Positions 36,660 to 36,826 of a stretch of DNA of 36,826 nt are shown piece after piece (position 1 is the stretch's first letter; every line of letters begins with the position of its first letter). The DNA comes from Chara braunii (Eukaryota > Streptophyta > Charophyceae > Charales > Characeae), in contig BFEA01000232.1 of NCBI GenBank assembly GCA_003427395.1, positions 188,790-225,615 of the forward strand, given 5' to 3'. The notes under the pieces are model-generated. The model had not been told where the DNA came from and made no database searches. It worked only from the letters and a program-made list of their open reading frames with translations. The position numbers and the translations under genes are program-made.

Positions 36660-36826
36660 GCGATACAAGTTTGGTTGTCACTTACCTGTGAAGCGAGCTG
36701 TGCAGTCCCACGAAGGAGGAAGAAAGCGGCCATAGCCGCGAAGCATCATCACGGAGTGACGAAGGAGGACAGAGAAGGGGGGACCGAGGAGAGAGATAGA
36801 GCAAGGAGTGTGGAAGGAGGGACATC
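36375..36826 (+). mobile_element. Family A leader, copy C, cut by the window end
   Basis: It contains the family features: CCGCCATAGCGGAC (36450s), GCGGCCATAGCCGC (near 36727) and two GA runs (36520-36555 and 36612-36656). In one frame short stretches such as GHKSAIADLGLEKPPRT precede the GA run, a pattern like the other leaders. No gag is reached before 36826. Confidence 0.7.
36520..36656 (+). repeat. Two (GA)n microsatellites
   Basis: GA runs at 36520-36555 and 36612-36656 flank a short unique piece. Each is followed by a similar sequence (CGAGTGATACAAG and TGAGCGATACAAG), so the block may be a tandem duplication of about 100 bp. Confidence 0.92.

Overview
The window looks like nuclear DNA of a green-lineage (streptophyte) eukaryote with a large, repeat-rich genome. 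The only host gene I can support is on the + strand. Two short exons of a casein kinase 1-like (CK1) protein kinase lie at 968-1063 and 33185-33255. They join in frame and carry the catalytic loop HRDIKPDN and then the DFG motif, and the GLGRRANQ wording is typical of plant and green-algal CK1 proteins. The two exons are separated by about 32.1 kb, which is filled almost entirely by decayed retroelements. A charophyte such as Chara would fit (very long introns, many Ty3/gypsy elements), but that is only a guess.

Layout: 1-967, upstream CK1 intron with a shortened solo LTR; 968-1063, CK1 exon; 1.1-1.3 kb, tRNA-derived SINE candidate (antisense); 1.3-2.25 kb, GC-rich repeat; 2921-3802, solo LTR with a perfect 5-bp target duplication; 5.57-5.92 kb, antisense integrase tail remnant; 5.92-10.49 kb, gypsy element 1 (+), heavily broken; 10.5-11.3 kb, second GC-rich repeat with a perfect hairpin; 12.95-16.5 kb, tandem array of a non-coding LTR element (family A) with primer-binding sites; 16.0-17.07 kb, family A leader with a (GA)n tract and a 130-bp sequence gap; 17.10-17.36 kb, short LTR-like repeat; about 18.06-23.99 kb, gypsy element 2 on the - strand, a chromodomain-bearing element with LTR, polypurine tract, gag, protease, reverse transcriptase (RT), RNase H (RH), integrase (IN) and chromodomain; 24.0-32.47 kb, gypsy element 3 (+), with a second leader copy, coiled-coil gag, RG-rich repeat region, zinc knuckle, pol and a family A 3' LTR; 33185-33255, next CK1 exon; 33.6-34.5 kb, purine-only-like tract; 34.8-35.2 kb, inverted-repeat cluster; 35681-36826, 5' LTR, primer-binding site and leader of another family A element running off the window.

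No retroelement here is intact. All three polymerase genes carry stops and frameshifts, and all have lost or replaced the first catalytic Asp of RT. The more interesting points are the giant kinase intron, the recurring CCATAGCC palindromic motif in family A leaders, four exact copies of a perfect 5' splice-site 10-mer inside the intron, a gag pseudogene with seven nonsense codons but no indel over 1.2 kb, and a conserved chromodomain-like integrase tail.
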